Positions 1-7,718 of a stretch of DNA of 64,000 nt are shown here, in pieces. The stretch comes from Candidatus Gastranaerophilales bacterium (lineage in GTDB: Bacteria > Cyanobacteriota > Vampirovibrionia > Gastranaerophilales > Gastranaerophilaceae). Positions within the stretch are counted from its first letter, which is position 1. Each line of letters starts with the position of its first letter. A program made the position numbers and the translations under genes. The DNA is taken from assembly GCA_944325885.1 (NCBI GenBank), contig CALVBT010000003.1, positions 228,251-292,250 of the forward strand, written 5' to 3'. Below the pieces are notes generated by a model. That model made no database searches. It was not told where the DNA came from and saw only the letters and a list, made by a program, of their open reading frames with translations.

Positions 1-651
1 CTCAAAACGTTTTAAAATAGCAGCACGCCTGATGTATGTAAGTTCTTCAACAACGTCTGATACGGATTTTGAAGAATATTCCAGCTCAAGCAAAATATTC
101 TTTACACCGTTGTTTAAAGCCTGCTGAGATTTTTCAACAAGCTGTTCTATACTGCCAGACGAAACTATTGAATAGTTTTCATTGTCAGAAATAACAGCAA
201 GACCGGCCTCTGTCACTTTTTTGCAATGCTCGGGAGTAACCTTCCCAGTCAAATACAAGGCATCGACTTTAAAAATCTCGCCGATTCTCTCTATTTCATA
301 GTTTTTTATCTGCTCTAATTTTTTATCAAAATCCTTATCCCCGCAATCCAGAGCAACAGCAATAACAGTGCGGTTTACAAAAGTTTTGTCGTGTCTGAAC
401 ATAACAGTCTCGCCGCCTGTGACAAGATTTTGGGAAAGTTTTATTTCGTGCTGCTGTATTTTTGCAGCCTCGCCAAATTTTTCTTTCAACTCTTCAGGAA
501 CATAAGGGCATTTTTCTATATCGACCTGTTTTTTGGCAAGCTTTAGCGCAAACGCCATACAGGTAGGACAGCCGCATTGTTTGCAATTTGTGCCTTCTGC
601 CTTTTTTGCCCCCGGCAGGTATTTAAAAATTTGTAATCCGGTTAATTCCAC
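1..651 (-). CDS. acsC: Corrinoid iron-sulfur protein large subunit (acetyl-CoA synthase/CODH gamma subunit), truncated by window edge
   Basis: The first 217 codons are present and the rest lies beyond base 1. The start is GTG at 651, which overlaps the acsD stop (TAGTG), so the two are translationally coupled. The N-terminus carries Cys23, Cys26, Cys31 and Cys48, i.e. CX2CX4CX16C. This is the 4Fe-4S cluster signature of AcsC/CdhE, whose cluster keeps the cobamide in the reduced Co(I) state. In the family the protein takes a methyl group from methyl-tetrahydrofolate and hands it to acetyl-CoA synthase in the Wood-Ljungdahl pathway (cytoplasmic). After the cluster domain the TIM-barrel part begins (GGETVMFRHDKTF region). 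The cobalamin-binding C-terminus is not in the window. The family call is firm; whether the pathway runs towards acetate or serves C1/glycine metabolism cannot be seen here. Confidence 0.93.
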   Translation of the reverse strand, partial: MELTGLQIFKYLPGAKKAEGTNCKQCGCPTCMAFALKLAKKQVDIEKCPYVPEELKEKFGEAAKIQQHEIKLSQNLVTGGETVMFRHDKTFVNRTVIAVALDCGDKDFDKKLEQIKNYEIERIGEIFKVDALYLTGKVTPEHCKKVTEAGLAVISDNENYSIVSSGSIEQLVEKSQQALNNGVKNILLELEYSSKSVSDVVEELTYIRRAAILKRFE

Positions 652-1571
652 TACAACAGCCCCTTTATTACCTGAACACTCTTTGGATTCCACAAAACAA
701 CAATATCAGCACCTGCACTAATCATCGCAGATGCACCTGAAATTTCCCACATCACAGCCCTTTCGTCAAAGCTGCCCCAGTTTTTGGAAAAAGTATCAGA
801 CTTTGCTTCTTTTGCTCTGTAAGATTCTTCACCTATAAAGGCAATAACAGGCATATTGAGCATTTTATCCCCGTCAAAAGCAGCCTGTTTAATCTTTTCA
901 ATGATACTGTAGCCATAATCCAAGCCGTATCCCAGCCCGCCCATATCAGGGTCAATCAAAATCCTATCTGCATTTTGTCCTTTATCAATTGATAAAATGT
1001 TCAGCTCTTTGGCCAGATTTATATCTATAGGAGAGCGCAAAACAAGGATGTGATTGTATTTTGCAGTATAAGGCACAATTTTTTCATAAGTAGTATCCTG
1101 TGCAAAAGAAATTATGCACTCTTTTGGTGCAAATTCCGCAAGCACCGGCAGCAGTTTCAAATCCACCGCATCGTTATTAGCCCCTCTCAAAATTAACGGT
1201 TTTGTTATTTTGGAAAGCACATTTTTCAAAAAAGATTTTACTTCTTCTATCTTTTTATCAACATTTTCTTCTGTAAGGTTGAACTTTACGGAAACTATAT
1301 CAGCACAAGAATCCTGAGCCTTTTTACAAAAGTCTTCCTCTGTGCAGCAGCCGCTTTCATCACATATCCCCCATTCTTTTCGCAGAATCTCAGGATACGA
1401 AGAATCAACAATATAAGGGATTTCTATTGCAACAACAGGCTTAAAACGGTTGTTATTTTCTTTCATAAAAGAAAGAGCCTTATTCCCGCCGATTTTCAAT
1501 CCCGAAATTTCTATCTGCCTGATATTTTCTTTTACAGGCCAGTCCAAAAGTGACAAGTCTAATTTATCCAT
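651..1571 (-). CDS. acsD: Corrinoid iron-sulfur protein small subunit (acetyl-CoA synthase/CODH delta subunit)
   Basis: 306 aa, the usual size for AcsD/CdhD. It is a TIM-barrel protein that pairs with AcsC to form the corrinoid methyl carrier. Typical features are VAIEIPYIVDSSYPEILR near residue 46, the LILRGANN strand, the ILIDPDMGGLGYGLDYGY segment and the C-terminal ADIVVLWNPKSV. It is first in an operon with acsC, and other Wood-Ljungdahl genes probably follow to the left of the window. No Shine-Dalgarno precedes the ATG. A good promoter ends 6 bases upstream, so the message may be leaderless. Confidence 0.92.
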   Translation of the reverse strand: MDKLDLSLLDWPVKENIRQIEISGLKIGGNKALSFMKENNNRFKPVVAIEIPYIVDSSYPEILRKEWGICDESGCCTEEDFCKKAQDSCADIVSVKFNLTEENVDKKIEEVKSFLKNVLSKITKPLILRGANNDAVDLKLLPVLAEFAPKECIISFAQDTTYEKIVPYTAKYNHILVLRSPIDINLAKELNILSIDKGQNADRILIDPDMGGLGYGLDYGYSIIEKIKQAAFDGDKMLNMPVIAFIGEESYRAKEAKSDTFSKNWGSFDERAVMWEISGASAMISAGADIVVLWNPKSVQVIKGLL

Positions 1572-1577
1572 AGACTT

Positions 1578-1606
1578 ATCTTAAAAATTAAACACAACAA
1601 AGTCAA
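1578..1606 (-). promoter_or_regulatory. Promoter of acsDC
   Basis: On the minus strand TTGACT (1606-1601) is followed after 17 bases by TAAGAT (1583-1578). Only six bases (AAGTCT) separate the -10 box from the acsD ATG, which puts the expected transcription start at or next to the start codon. Confidence 0.55.
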
Positions 1607-1642
1607 TTATTTTTCACACAGGCAACCGGCTGCAAACACATT

Positions 1643-1834
1643 TTACCCTATGATATGAGGTTTAAAGGCAAACGGATTGTCATAAATTCCTGGGAAATTA
1701 TCCGAGGCACTGGCAATTTTTTTAACAGACTGCATTTTTTGCAGCTGTTTGTCTATTTGAGCCATTGCTCTTCTTGCATTTTGTTCAAGAGCCTTTCCGG
1801 AAGGGATATACAGGGAAACACGCTTCAAATTCAT
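1643..1834 (-). CDS. Small hypothetical protein (63 aa)
   Basis: I do not recognise a family. The protein is basic in its first half (MNLKRVSLYIPSGKALEQNARRA region), with a short amphipathic stretch around residues 18-40 and a polar tail. A strong AAAAAGGAG lies 9 bases before the ATG at 1834. A GTG at 1837 is an alternative start. A TATAAT box lies on the minus strand at 1879-1874, so the gene probably has its own promoter. It stands alone between the acsDC promoter and a terminator. Confidence 0.6.
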   Translation of the reverse strand: MNLKRVSLYIPSGKALEQNARRAMAQIDKQLQKMQSVKKIASASDNFPGIYDNPFAFKPHIIG

Positions 1835-1897
1835 CACAGTAAACTCCTTTTTGATTCTTCAGCGCTTGAGTACATTATAAAGAATCGTGAAATAAAC

Positions 1898-1930
1898 AAA
1901 AAGTGTCAACCTTTAAAATTGACACTTTTC
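1898..1930 (-). terminator. Intrinsic terminator after the 107-aa gene
   Basis: An 11-bp stem AAAAGTGTCAA/TTGACACTTTT (1899-1909 with 1919-1929) has a 9-base loop. On the minus strand it ends in a U-rich run just downstream of the stop at 1969. Confidence 0.8.
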
Positions 1931-1968
1931 GTAACAATATTTACAAATATTTATATACAATGAACTGA

Positions 1969-2292
1969 TTAGCCAAGGAACATGCTAGCATGAACAACAG
2001 GTGATTCTGCTGCAGCTTCTGCTGCCATAGTACCCATAGGCTGTCTTTGAATAAACGGATTTGTTTTTGCATATTGTTCTGCTGCAATTCTTTCTTTGAT
2101 TTTTATCATTTTGCTCTGGAGTTTCGTATTGTTAGCAAATTCAAAATATCCGTGAGCAGCTTTGATAGAAGTTCCTACAGGGTCTTGTTTTGAAGCTTGT
2201 GCAATAACTTTTCTTTCTTCTCTTGCAGCTTTTCTTAATTTAGCAGGAATTTCCTTAATCATAGTTTGTGCTGCTACTCTGTTAATTGTCAT
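1969..2292 (-). CDS. Small hypothetical protein (107 aa)
   Basis: No family recognised. It is a mainly helical, charged protein: a basic helix around residues 15-35 (IPAKLRKAAREERKVIAQA), a second Lys-rich helix around 55-75, and a low-complexity Ala-rich tail (MAAEAAAESP). A strong GGAG sits close before the ATG (AAAAAGGAGAAAAAA). Terminators bound it on both sides, so it forms its own transcription unit. There is no signal peptide or membrane segment. Confidence 0.7.
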   Translation of the reverse strand: MTINRVAAQTMIKEIPAKLRKAAREERKVIAQASKQDPVGTSIKAAHGYFEFANNTKLQSKMIKIKERIAAEQYAKTNPFIQRQPMGTMAAEAAAESPVVHASMFLG

Positions 2293-2335
2293 TTTTTTCT
2301 CCTTTTTAATAAATTGGTTTGGTTGTATGAGGTGT

Positions 2336-2368
2336 AAAAAGCGTCAACAAAAATTTTGACGCTTTTTA
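2336..2368 (-). terminator. Intrinsic terminator of gpmI
   Basis: A 12-bp stem AAAAAGCGTCAA/TTGACGCTTTTT (2336-2347 with 2356-2367) has an 8-base loop. It lies 33 bases past the gpmI stop on the minus strand. Confidence 0.8.
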
Positions 2369-2400
2369 TTTGTAATATTTACAATTCTTATTAATTTAAT

Positions 2401-3933
2401 TTACTTTATCAAAGAATGTCCTGTCATTTCTTCGGGCTGTTTTATACCAAGCAGCTGAAGTACTGTCGGTGCTACATCACACAATGCACCTGTTTCTTTC
2501 AATTCATACTTGCCCTGACCGTTGATAAGAAGGAACGGAACAGGATTTGTAGTATGAGCCGTAAACGGAGCGTGTGTTTTTGCATCTTCCATATATTCAG
2601 AATTTCCATGATCAGCAGTCAAAAGCATAACAACATTGTTTTCTTTTGCTTTTTGTGCAATTTTGCCGACACAGGTATCTACTGTTTCACAGGCTTTTAC
2701 TGCTGCATCGAACACGCCTGTGTGTCCTACCATATCAGGGTTTGCAAAGTTAACAAGTATAAAGCCGTATTCCGGATTGTCCAGAGCTTTTAAAACATTT
2801 TCACAAACCTCAGGTGCGCTCATTTCCGGCTGAAGGTCATAAGTTGCAACCTTTGGAGAAGCAACCAAGGCTCTTGTTTCCAGTTTTCCTGATTTTTCTT
2901 CACCGCCGTTAAAGAAGAATGTAATGTGAGCGTATTTTTCTGTTTCTGCTGTTCTGAACTGTTTTACTCCGTTTGCATCAAGCACATCGCCGAGAATGTT
3001 TGTCAATTTTTCCGGCGGATAAGCTATCGGCAGAGGGAAAGTTTCGTCATACTGAGCCATGCAGACATAGTAGAGATTTTTTCTTACAGCTTTTCTTTCA
3101 AAACCGTCAAATTTTTCAAAAGTCATTGCTCTTGTAAGTTCTCTGGCTCTATCCGGTCTGTAGTTGAAGAAAATAATTGCATCGTTATCTTTGATTCTGG
3201 AATCAGCATCAGCATTTGTTATTGTCGGTTCAACAAACTCGTCTGTCACATCTTTTTCATAAGAAGCTTTGATTGCCTCATCAGAGTTTACTGCTTTTTC
3301 TCCTTCGCCCAAGAGCAGTGCGTTATAAGCCTTTTCAACTCTTTCCCAGCGGTTATCTCTGTCCATTGCCCAGTATCTGCCGGAAATTGTTGCAATCTGA
3401 GGAAGACCGTATTTTTTGAGTTCTTCTTCCAGTTCAGCAAGGAAGTTAACAGCACTCTTTGGAGGAGTATCTCTTCCGTCCAAAAATGCGTGAACATAAA
3501 CTTTTTTGAGTCCGTTTTCTGCAGCCATTTTCACAAGTGCTTTTACATGGTCAAAAGAACTATGGACACCGCCTGTAGAAACAAGTCCGTACAAATGAAG
3601 AGCGGAATCATTTTTCTTCACGTGTTCGATTGCTGCCTTAAACTCTTTGTTTTCAAAGAATTTTCCTTCTCTGATTTCTTTATTGATTCTTGTCAAATCC
3701 TGATAAACTACTCTGCCTGCGCCGAGGTTGAGGTGGCCTACTTCAGAGTTGCCCATCTGTCCGTCAGGCAGACCTACGTATTCTCCAGAGGCATTTATTT
3801 GTGTATATTTTTCTGTTTCTTTTAATTTGTCAAAATTCGGTGTATTAGCAGTTTTTACAGCATTTTTAGAGCTGTCGTTGCTAATGCCCCATCCATCCAT
3901 AATACATAAAAGGACTCTTTTGTTATCTGTCAT
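2401..3933 (-). CDS. gpmI: 2,3-bisphosphoglycerate-independent phosphoglycerate mutase
   Basis: 510 aa, full length for the cofactor-independent, Mn-dependent enzyme of the alkaline phosphatase superfamily that interconverts 3- and 2-phosphoglycerate in glycolysis. The N-terminus has LLCIMDGWG with the first metal Asp. GNSEVGHLNLGAGR (about residues 61-74) holds the catalytic Ser. HAFLDGRDTPP, GRYWAMDRDNRW and FFNYRPDRAREL belong to the transferase domain. LTADHGNSEYM and THAPFTAHTTNPVPF supply the C-terminal metal ligands. AAGGGAG lies 5 bases before the ATG. It is divergent from fba across about 170 bases, and both are glycolytic. Confidence 0.97.
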   Translation of the reverse strand: MTDNKRVLLCIMDGWGISNDSSKNAVKTANTPNFDKLKETEKYTQINASGEYVGLPDGQMGNSEVGHLNLGAGRVVYQDLTRINKEIREGKFFENKEFKAAIEHVKKNDSALHLYGLVSTGGVHSSFDHVKALVKMAAENGLKKVYVHAFLDGRDTPPKSAVNFLAELEEELKKYGLPQIATISGRYWAMDRDNRWERVEKAYNALLLGEGEKAVNSDEAIKASYEKDVTDEFVEPTITNADADSRIKDNDAIIFFNYRPDRARELTRAMTFEKFDGFERKAVRKNLYYVCMAQYDETFPLPIAYPPEKLTNILGDVLDANGVKQFRTAETEKYAHITFFFNGGEEKSGKLETRALVASPKVATYDLQPEMSAPEVCENVLKALDNPEYGFILVNFANPDMVGHTGVFDAAVKACETVDTCVGKIAQKAKENNVVMLLTADHGNSEYMEDAKTHAPFTAHTTNPVPFLLINGQGKYELKETGALCDVAPTVLQLLGIKQPEEMTGHSLIK

Positions 3934-4101
3934 TATTTTATCTCCCTTAATTGTTTCGGTATTTATATTATCAACGCTGAAGAAAAAACTTAAACCCCCC
4001 TAAAAAATATAAAAATAATCCTTGTAAAACATCTTTTTTTGCGCTATTTTGATGTTAAATATGCAATTAACTGCATTAAGTACAAAAGAGGAGAACTCAA
4101 A

Positions 4102-5061
4102 ATGGCAGAAAGAAAATTAGTTGGAACAGGCGAAATGTTCAAAAAAGCACTTGCCGGCAAATATGCTATCGGTGCTTACAACGTAAACAACATGGAAATT
4201 TTGCAAGGTATTGCAGAAGCTGCTGAAGAAACAAGATCACCTATCATTCTTCAAGTTTCAGCAGGTGCAAGAAAATATGCAAACCAAACATACCTCATCA
4301 AGCTTGTTGAAGCTGCACTGGCTACAACAACAGTACCTATAGCACTTCACTTAGACCACGGTGCTGATTTTGAAATTTGTAAAGCTTGTATCGACGGCGG
4401 TTTTTCTTCAGTTATGATTGACGGTTCAAGATTCCCGCTCGAAGAAAACATTGCTTTGACAAAACAGGTTGTTGAATACGCACACGCAAGAGGCGTTTCT
4501 GTAGAAGCAGAACTCGGTAAACTTGCAGGTGTTGAAGACGATGTTAAAGTTGCTGCTCACCACGCAACTTATACAGATCCTGAAGAAGCAGCAAGATTCG
4601 TTAAAGAAACAGGCTGTGACTCTCTGGCTATTGCAATCGGTACTTCTCACGGTGCTTACAAATTCAAAGGCGAAGCTAAACTCGACTTTGAAAGATTGGC
4701 TGAATGTAAAAAAGCTATCTATGACGTAGTTGGTTACGATTATCCTATCGTTCTTCACGGTTCATCTTCCGTACCTAAAGAATTTGTTGAAAAATGCAAC
4801 AAATACGGCGGCAAATTGCCTGATGCTCAAGGTGTTCCGGAAGATATGCTCAACTACGCTTCTAAACACGGTGTAGCTAAAATCAATATCGATACAGACT
4901 TGAGATTGGCTATGACATCTACTATCAGAGAATTCTTTATAGAACATCCTGACAAATTTGACCCACGTGAATATATGGGTCCTGGCAGAACAGCCGTTAA
5001 AGAAATGGTTATTCACAAAATGAGAGATGTATTAGGCACAGCCGGTCACGCTGATGACTAA
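4102..5061 (+). CDS. fba: Class II fructose-bisphosphate aldolase
   Basis: 319 aa. A zinc-dependent aldolase that cleaves fructose-1,6-bisphosphate to DHAP and glyceraldehyde-3-phosphate. HLDHGADFEICKACIDGGF (about residues 82-100) has the zinc His and catalytic Asp. SVMIDGSRFPLEENI, AELGKLAGVEDDV, IAIGTSHGAYKF and IVLHGSSSVP (a zinc His) follow, and KINIDTDLRLA ends the phosphate-binding part. The start at 4102 is chosen for GAGGAG at 4088-4094; an upstream in-frame ATG would add 21 unsupported residues. Codon use is cleaner than in neighbouring hypothetical genes, as expected for a highly expressed enzyme. A strong terminator follows. Confidence 0.96.
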   Translation: MAERKLVGTGEMFKKALAGKYAIGAYNVNNMEILQGIAEAAEETRSPIILQVSAGARKYANQTYLIKLVEAALATTTVPIALHLDHGADFEICKACIDGGFSSVMIDGSRFPLEENIALTKQVVEYAHARGVSVEAELGKLAGVEDDVKVAAHHATYTDPEEAARFVKETGCDSLAIAIGTSHGAYKFKGEAKLDFERLAECKKAIYDVVGYDYPIVLHGSSSVPKEFVEKCNKYGGKLPDAQGVPEDMLNYASKHGVAKINIDTDLRLAMTSTIREFFIEHPDKFDPREYMGPGRTAVKEMVIHKMRDVLGTAGHADD

Positions 5062-5080
5062 TAAAAAATCATAAAGCGAA

Positions 5081-5119
5081 AAAAAATCCCTCTGCTCAAC
5101 ATCGACAGAGGGATTTTTT
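5081..5119 (+). terminator. Bidirectional terminator between fba and the transglycosylase-like gene
   Basis: A 14-bp stem AAAAAATCCCTCTG/CAGAGGGATTTTTT with an 11-base loop ends in a T run on both strands. It serves the converging genes. Confidence 0.9.
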
Positions 5120-5121
5120 CC

Positions 5122-5901
5122 TTATTTTTGTCCGCTTTTTCTCAATTGCGGAGAGTATTTTTTAATATCTGCAAACACATCTGATGCATACTTATATCTT
5201 ATAGGCGAGCCGTTATAATTTATCAGTGCTGTTCTGATATTGCCTTTTGCTTCATTCAATCTGGCCTGATACAATATAACGCCGACTCTCATATTCAGCT
5301 GAGGGTTTGTTTGCAAAGCTTTATACAGTTCTTTATAATTTTTGTATTTTGATGTAATTTCTTTCAATTTTTTGTGAAAAAATTGTGGACGTTGATACAT
5401 ATCCTTTATTGTTATACTTGTAATTTGCATCATTCCTTTGCCGAACTCACCATTTCTGTTTTCTGTAAAATGGGTTTCTTGTTTTGCAATACAGGCAATT
5501 TGTACCGGATCAACGCCGTATTCTCTTGAAATTTTTACAATATAATCTGCCACTTTATTTTTATTGACCGTATCATTACAGCTTTTATCCTCATTCATGA
5601 TAGTGAGAATTTTGGCTTTTTGGCGTTTAAATAAAAGCGAATCCATCTTTTTTTGAATTATTCCTGCGTTTAGTTCTGCTATTTTCTTTTCTGCAGTTTC
5701 CCAGTTAATAGATTTTGGCTTATTTTTATGCGCTGTTTTGAAAGGATTTGCTACATTTTCAACAGGCTCAAAATATCTTGAACCAGCCGAAGACAAACTA
5801 CTCATAAGTCCTACCAGCTCTACGCCGATTGCGCATTTTTTTACAGTTTTTTTAATTGGGATTTTTCTCAAAACATGACATCCCGGAATTCTTCTTATCA
5901 T
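5122..5901 (-). CDS. Lytic transglycosylase-like (SLT/lysozyme fold) protein
   Basis: 259 aa. The C-terminal half (about 115-245) matches the SLT fold that cleaves the MurNAc-GlcNAc bond of peptidoglycan. IAKQETHF carries the catalytic Glu142, GKGMMQIT (155-161) is the GxMQ motif, and ALINYNGSP matches the AYN(A/G)G motif. The first 110 residues are basic and not recognisable. A weak hydrophobic stretch at 24-38 is not a convincing signal peptide, so the export route is unclear. AAGGA lies 9 bases before the ATG at 5901. The gene is monocistronic, sharing a terminator with fba. Confidence 0.75.
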   Translation of the reverse strand: MIRRIPGCHVLRKIPIKKTVKKCAIGVELVGLMSSLSSAGSRYFEPVENVANPFKTAHKNKPKSINWETAEKKIAELNAGIIQKKMDSLLFKRQKAKILTIMNEDKSCNDTVNKNKVADYIVKISREYGVDPVQIACIAKQETHFTENRNGEFGKGMMQITSITIKDMYQRPQFFHKKLKEITSKYKNYKELYKALQTNPQLNMRVGVILYQARLNEAKGNIRTALINYNGSPIRYKYASDVFADIKKYSPQLRKSGQK

Positions 5902-5996
5902 TGTTATTAATCCTTAGTGTTTAAACCTTAATAAAATAATGGCAAATAGTATATTAGCACCACGGATTTTAGAATTCAATATATATAAATAAAATC

Positions 5997-6025
5997 TTGT
6001 CTTTATTACATAAAGAGCCTATAAT
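5997..6025 (+). promoter_or_regulatory. Promoter of the histidine kinase gene
   Basis: TTGTCT (5997-6002), 17-base spacer, TATAAT (6020-6025), then nine bases to the ATG. No Shine-Dalgarno is present, so a leaderless or near-leaderless message is likely. Confidence 0.6.
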
Positions 6026-6034
6026 TAAATAATT

Positions 6035-7330
6035 ATGAATGATGTTTACAAAAATCTCTTGGGGAACATTCCGGAAATACTCGCATCTGACGATGATTTG
6101 GACAAAAATTTTGCAAAAGCAATAATGGAATTCAAAAATTCCGTAAATTTTGACAGCGCATATATCTGTTATCTGAATGTAGGCTGTGCAAATATTCAAT
6201 ACAGATTGAGCAACATTATGAGCGCACCTGTTGCAGAAACAGAATCCGTTATCAATTTTCCGGAAATATTAAAATCAAAGCTTTATGAAAATGCAGTATT
6301 TGTATTTGACGAAAAATCAAAATTCTTTAATGCATTAGATATAAACAAAACAAACTCACACTACCTGATAGCAAAACTCAATATAAGAGAAACTGTTTTC
6401 GGGTTTATTCTGCTGACCAGACCAGCAGCTATGCCGTTCAGCAAAGAGGATGAGTTTTTGGCAAAGTCACTGGCTGCGCTTGTTTCGTACTCCATAAAGG
6501 ATTCTGAATTATCAAATGTTTTTAAGTTGCAGTTAAGAGCCTTGCAAGACAGCATAATAGACAAAACACAGGCCTATGCAACAATCAAAAAACAAAATGA
6601 AAAAATTCTGGAAGCCGACAAACTGAAAAATGAATTTCTTGCAAATATTTCTCACGAATTGAGAACTCCGCTGAATGCAATAATAGGTTTTTCAGAAGCA
6701 CTTTCTATGAAAATTTTCGGCCCGCTGAATGAAAAGCAGGAAGAATACGTTACAGACATTCATGTGTCCGGGCTGCATCTTCTCGGAATGATTAACGAAA
6801 TACTTGAGCTTTCTAAGATAGAAGCAAAAGCCGTAAAACTTGCGCTTTCAAAATTCAACCTGCAAACATCACTCAATGAAGTAGTAAATATTGTAAGGCC
6901 GCTCGCAAACAAAAAACACATAAAGCTCGAAAAGGTAACAAATGATTTTCTTGAAATCGAAGCTGATTATCAAAAAATTCAGCAGATACTCTACAACCTT
7001 TTGAGCAATGCAATAAAATTTACGCCTGAAAACGGTGAAATACAAATCGGCTACAACATTAACAAAAAAGATGTTGTTATGTTTGTAAAAGACAACGGCA
7101 CAGGCATTGACAAAAAATATGAAGGCAAAATTTTCGGCAAATTTGTCCAGCTGAACAATGTTTATTCAAAAAAAGAAAGCTCCACAGGACTCGGGCTAAC
7201 CATTACAAAAGAGCTGACAGAACTCCACGGCGGAAAAATCTGGTTTGAAAGCACTGTCGGCAAAGGGACAACGTTCTTTGTACGCCTGCCTTTATTACAG
7301 CCAAAAAATAAGGACAAAAATCAGTCATGA
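6035..7330 (+). CDS. Cytoplasmic sensor histidine kinase with GAF-like input domain
   Basis: 431 aa with no membrane segment. Residues about 20-155 look like a GAF-type sensory domain. A coiled linker (about 165-200) leads to the dimerisation domain with the phospho-acceptor His207 in NISHELRTPLNAIIGFSEAL. The ATPase part has the N box (NLLSNAIKFTPENG), the G1 box (VKDNGTGIDKKY) and the G2 box (TGLGLTITKELTELHGG). The gene overlaps the receiver gene by 4 bases (ATGA), so the pair is coupled. What it senses cannot be told. Confidence 0.92.
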   Translation: MNDVYKNLLGNIPEILASDDDLDKNFAKAIMEFKNSVNFDSAYICYLNVGCANIQYRLSNIMSAPVAETESVINFPEILKSKLYENAVFVFDEKSKFFNALDINKTNSHYLIAKLNIRETVFGFILLTRPAAMPFSKEDEFLAKSLAALVSYSIKDSELSNVFKLQLRALQDSIIDKTQAYATIKKQNEKILEADKLKNEFLANISHELRTPLNAIIGFSEALSMKIFGPLNEKQEEYVTDIHVSGLHLLGMINEILELSKIEAKAVKLALSKFNLQTSLNEVVNIVRPLANKKHIKLEKVTNDFLEIEADYQKIQQILYNLLSNAIKFTPENGEIQIGYNINKKDVVMFVKDNGTGIDKKYEGKIFGKFVQLNNVYSKKESSTGLGLTITKELTELHGGKIWFESTVGKGTTFFVRLPLLQPKNKDKNQS

Positions 7331-7671
7331 AAAAAATCCTTATTATAGAAGACAATGAGCTGAATTTAAAACTGATGAAGGATATTCTTGATTCTCAAGG
7401 ATATGACACAGACACGGCAACAGACGGTCAGCAGGGTCTGGACAAAGCTCAAAACAACGACTATGACCTTATTCTGCTGGATATACAGATGCCTGTGGTT
7501 TCAGGATACGATTTTTTGAAGCAATACAAAAAAGACACGCCAATCATTGTTGTGTCTGCCTGTGCAATGGATGTTGAGATAAACAAGGCAAAAGAACTCG
7601 GCTGTGCTGATTACATTTCAAAACCAATACAGATTGTTTCGTTTTTAAGCACAATCCAAAAATATGTTTAA
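7327..7671 (+). CDS. Single-domain response regulator (DivK/CheY-like)
   Basis: 114 aa, just a receiver domain with no output domain. The acidic pocket is in IIEDNE, the phosphorylated residue is Asp52 in LILLDIQMPVVSG, the Thr/Ser switch is in IIVVSACAM, and the conserved Lys is in ISKPIQ. The partner is presumably the kinase just upstream. Without a DNA-binding part it must act by protein contact or as a phosphorelay intermediate. Confidence 0.92.
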   Translation: MKKILIIEDNELNLKLMKDILDSQGYDTDTATDGQQGLDKAQNNDYDLILLDIQMPVVSGYDFLKQYKKDTPIIVVSACAMDVEINKAKELGCADYISKPIQIVSFLSTIQKYV

Positions 7672-7718
7672 CATATTTTATATAATCAACCGACTCCGAC
7701 GCTTGTTAAAACCAAGCC

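Noticed and set aside
2416-3825. Long plus-strand frames opposite gpmI, and similar ones opposite other genes
   Set aside because: They are antisense shadows of a conserved enzyme, with Phe/Cys/Ser-rich translations and no ribosome site.
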